Of a stretch of 64,000 nt of DNA, positions 61,201 through 64,000 are shown one piece after another. A program made the position numbers and the translations under genes. The stretch is from the NCBI RefSeq assembly GCF_910592395.1, contig NC_088316.1, positions 19,468,001 through 19,532,000 on the forward strand, written 5' to 3'. The notes beneath the pieces are model-generated. The model was not told where the DNA came from, did no database searches, and worked only from the letters and a program-made list of their open reading frames with translations. How positions within the stretch are numbered: the first letter of the stretch is position 1; each line of letters opens with the position of its first letter. This DNA is from Lineus longissimus. Its lineage: Eukaryota; Nemertea; Pilidiophora; Heteronemertea; Lineidae.

Positions 61201-63550
61201 CGAACTTTGCCGAGACATCAGCAAGGTCCTCCTTCAGTTGGTTGAGTTCTTCCCCTTGTTTCTGCAGCTGCTCCTGTTCCGTGTCAACCCGCGGTCCTTC
61301 ACCAATGCCCATCTGAGCAGCAGTCTTCTCCTCATCCTACAATAAAGGTATAAAGAACTGTATTTTCTGTGTCATATCACAACTGCTCTAAAACAGGATG
61401 ATCTATTTCAACAGCAGGAGCATCAGTGAGGATATAAGGCTTGTGGTTTTCTAATAAAGAAATCAGAAAACTTGACCAAACTTTCACATCAGAGTCAGAG
61501 TAGTAAAGTATGAAGCAAAACTAATCCTACCTGAGCAAATTGTAACTTCTCTATGTGTGTAAACCGTGATCCCTTTGTTCTAGCACCTTGGTTGGTCTTA
61601 TCACTGATTGCATTCATAACAGATGCCAGATCCTGAGGAGTTATTGACCGAGATGCCTCACTCTTCTGGACACCTTGTCGCAGGCTGTCGGCGATCCTCT
61701 TCTGCAATCGCTGTCGTTTTCTTGCCTTGTACTCCTGAAGGAAAGACAAAACACAATCATGTTTGGTCTGTTTGTTTGTGGGAGGATAGTACTGAGATGT
61801 AGTAGAAAAAGCACTTCAAGGAATAATTGCAAACTGGGACAGATTATTCTAACATATATCATTGATGTCTAACAACAAAATCAGTCAGGAAAAGGCATGT
61901 TTCAATGCAACTTGGGCACAGAACACTTTACCTCAGGGGACAACCTTGAAGCCAGGCCAGCACTATTCCACTCATTCTCCCAATCTTGTTGAGCCGTGAC
62001 TGACCGAGCATTTTCTTCGATCAGTGATGGAGCAAGGTCATGATGATTGAGTGGCTGCTGACTGATGAATTTCATCTCATTCTTGTAGTATGTCCGTACA
62101 TCTGAAATTGGGTAGCAGAATGCTTGTTTAAATTGGCAACCCAATTCCACACTATCACTCTTTGTCTCTTTTCATTAGCTGCAGAGGGCAAGAGGAGCAG
62201 CCAGTATACTGTGTCTGTACAGCACAGAAGAAACTCCCTTAGCTGACACAAGGACATCTTCTTTAATGTTACCTGTGAAAACTTAGGAAGTACAAATTAG
62301 CAAACAAACAGTGCTTAAAGTAAAAGAGACAAAATTGACTGGGGAAGTGTTTCTTTTTTGTCAGAGAAAGTACCTTTTGGTATTTTTCTTGTGAGGTCAC
62401 CAACTCCTCTTGGCGAGGTCAGGTAGGATGCATGAAAACCCTGCACACTACAGCAGCCCTCTCTCTGCCACGATGATGGACTCCCCCGCCATGAGACACC
62501 ATCTTTTTTACAGAATGGCGGCACCCAGGGACTAGCCAAGCGTTTCTTGATCTCACTGCCGATTGCCCGTTGCAGTAAAGCAGATCCACCGAGAACTTCA
62601 TCCGTGGTCTCCTCAGAGCCTTTAGGAAGCTTCTCAATGAGGAACATAAACACCTTCCGGATGTCATTTTCATTGGAATAAAGGAAAGTCTGGTAACCAA
62701 TTTCTCCCCGGTAGCCTAGATCCTAAAAGAAGACACAACTTCATCACACAAAAAACCACACAAAATTGAAATCTAGATCATTTGATTTCAGATATATTTT
62801 TAAAAAAAGCTCTGTCCCAACCACTGCGCCAGCTGGTGATACTTGTAGACCTTATCATGTTGCTTTTATTCTTCCTCAGGTTGAGCCTGAGCTGGAAAAA
62901 AGAACCCATTATTGCAATCCACAGAGAAACTCAGTATCAACTTCACATCTCTGTCTTGAAAGTCTTCTTTCTAGCGAGTGCTGACGTCATGATAAATGGA
63001 CTTTTGCTGAAACACAAATCAAATGTCATACTTACTGTCAAAGCACCAGCCAAACTTGTCCCAACACGAAACTTTGCAGACATGCTGGGAGGCAACGAGG
63101 CACTCAACTCGATGCCATTGATGACGCGTAGGCATTTTACCGTTGCTTCAACGATTAACTCTGTATTGAACTGTAACAGGCTCTCCACATCATCTTCAAT
63201 ATCACTGAAAGAGAAAAATGTCTCGATAATATAGAACAGCTAGCTAGCGAGGCAAAGAGACGAGATGACTTTGCACGAAGCGCGCACCCCCAGCCTAGGC
63301 GGTGACGCACAGGCTGACAGGGTAGCCAGGCTTAGAGTTGGACGTCGTAATGTGGTAAGGAGACAAGTCCCGAATCGACTTCGTCGAGCAGAGCAAACGT
63401 GAAGTCGTGCGTTATGCTGCACGCTTGAACGGGCTAATGGGTTCCTCAATTATTCACTGCATCTGCCAACCAGTTACATTTGTGAGGGGGCGTATCTTAC
63501 CAGCCCACAGACTTCAAATTGTGGATTATGATTTTATCAACTTCCTCCAT
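58300..63550 (-). CDS. CCDC22: CCDC22, CCC/Commander complex subunit, complete
   Basis: Eleven coding exons on the minus strand: 63550-63501, 63204-63036, 62722-62374, 62101-61932, 61734-61531, 61336-61154, 60933-60697, 60424-60323, 59504-59397, 58932-58837 and 58548-58300. The total is 1917 nt, 638 residues (human 627). CCDC22 pairs with CCDC93 and COMMD proteins in endosomal recycling. The N-terminal CH-like domain includes MEEVDKIIIHNLKSVG, VKCLRVINGIELSASLPPSM and AIGSEIKKRLASPWVPPFC. The middle has the conserved KGSRFTHIEKLQF. The C-terminal half is coiled coil with LANQWEKHRAPLI, NIKKQKAEIDKV and VRKAYKYLAALHENCNSLIK. Exon lengths and order follow the family closely. Intron 9 contains a 51-bp satellite. 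Confidence 0.95.
59045..59349. repeat. 51-bp tandem repeat in CCDC22 intron 9, six copies
   Basis: The unit GCTACACTTGGCCATTTCAG, GTCACAGATCACAAG, TYGGACACTCTGCC recurs at 59045, 59096 and on to 59349. Units alternate GTTGG and GTCGG, and CCCAG changes to CCAAG in the last copies. 51 bp equals 17 codons, so both strands read as in-frame 17-residue repeats by chance. Confidence 0.9.
59505..60322 (-). other. CCDC22 intron 8
   Basis: No exon recognised. Plus-strand ORFs at 59696-59893 and 59989-60171 have no supporting signals. Confidence 0.5.
63205..63500 (-). other. CCDC22 intron 1 with a GC-rich segment
   Basis: 63240-63440 is unusually rich in CG and AG compared with its surroundings (GAGGCAAAGAGACGAGATGA, GAATCGACTTCGTCG). 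It reads as a possible repeat fragment, but no family was recognised. Confidence 0.3.
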
Positions 63551-63747
63551 CTTGTTCTTGGTATCACGTGATGATGATCCATAGTTCTCTAACCGAGAAA
63601 ATACACACTGCAATGCACTGTCACGATATATCAAAAGGAGCAGCTACCAAAACCAATTAAGCAAATTGGTCGATCTTCACAGAGTCACTTTTCTCCAGCG
63701 GGAAGTTTAAAGGGGCCATAGAGCATTCATCTTGACCTTGCTAAGCA

Positions 63748-64000
63748 TTAAAGACGCTGCGGGTCCGATGGGCGGAGGTAACGGAGACAATTCCGCTGGA
63801 AGTTCAGTATGTAGAGCATTGTGAGCTTGGCTGTTTCATCGAGAGGGTTCGAGGGCAGGGAACGGGTGGTAATCATTCCCATGGCCTTAGAGACAATCAC
63901 AACCATCAACAACAAATAGGGACCATCACAATCAAGAATTAGTTTTTTCCTGATCAATGGCCTGTCAAACCAGGAAAGTAGAGACAGTTTTGGAGTCGCA
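63748..64000 (-). CDS. C-terminal exon of an unrecognised gene (partial, runs off the window)
   Basis: The minus strand is open from the window edge to TAA at 63748-63750, at least 83 residues: SLLSWFDRPLIRKKLILDCD, PYLLLMVVIVSKAMGMITT and LTMLYILNFQRNCLRYLRPS. It is helical-looking and hydrophobic in blocks, as in HEAT/ARM-type proteins, with protein-like codon use. The stop lies 198 bp upstream of the CCDC22 ATG on the same strand, so the two genes are tail to head and very close. I cannot name the family. Confidence 0.55.
   Translation of the reverse strand, partial: ATPKLSLLSWFDRPLIRKKLILDCDGPYLLLMVVIVSKAMGMITTRSLPSNPLDETAKLTMLYILNFQRNCLRYLRPSDPQRL

Noticed and set aside
62072-62257. Minus-strand ORF between CCDC22 exons 3 and 4
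   Set aside because: Intron sequence; the phase and acceptor at 62102 require exon 4 to start at 62101.

Overview
This window is animal nuclear DNA. Every recognisable gene is split into short exons with GT-AG boundaries, introns run from about 100 bases to several kilobases, and much of the rest is satellites, transposon debris and homopolymer G/C runs. The proteins recognised (a Fat-type cadherin, NUP54, beta-sarcoglycan, SPATA18/MIEAP, GRXCR1, CCDC22) are bilaterian families. Repeat style and frequent motifs such as TAGGCCT and ACATGTAC suggest a marine invertebrate (echinoderm, hemichordate, mollusc or brachiopod grade), but the species cannot be fixed from the sequence. Gene models were joined by eye. 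Six were checked by requiring intron phases and total coding length to agree, and all six closed on a multiple of three.

Layout. 1-2103 (+): last two exons of a Fat-like atypical cadherin. About 4.4-9.5 kb: a transposon-derived block with an inverted pair of 68-bp satellite arrays, a TIR element carrying an exon-like ORF, a retrotransposon endonuclease-domain fragment, and a 56-bp satellite. 9.95-12.2 kb: a gag-like zinc-knuckle remnant, unassigned candidate exons on both strands and a tRNA-like SINE relic. 13.1-14.6 kb: more pieces of the same repeat families. 15284-18931 (-): NUP54, complete. 20397-23011 (-): beta-sarcoglycan, complete. 23123-37412 (+): SPATA18, complete. 40375-45864 (+): GRXCR1-like, complete. 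46.8-50.7 kb: a large palindrome and the longest copy of the repeat seen at 6.9-9.4 and 13.3 kb. 51302-53845 (+): a 3' exon of an unknown gene, then a complete small CUB-like/LDLa membrane protein gene. 54.96-56.93 kb: a roughly 40-copy 49-bp minisatellite, followed by degenerate repeats. 58300-63550 (-): CCDC22, complete. 63748-64000 (-): C-terminal exon of an unrecognised gene running off the window.

The genes do not form one pathway. The notable arrangement is SGCB and SPATA18 head to head with 111 bp between start codons, which share a promoter containing an NRF1-like palindrome. As I recall, the two are also divergent neighbours on human 4q12, and NUP54, GRXCR1 and FAT4 are also on human chromosome 4. 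The window may therefore preserve an old linkage group. No new defence-type or enzymatic system was found. The most unusual material is the repeat architecture and an exon duplication inside SPATA18.
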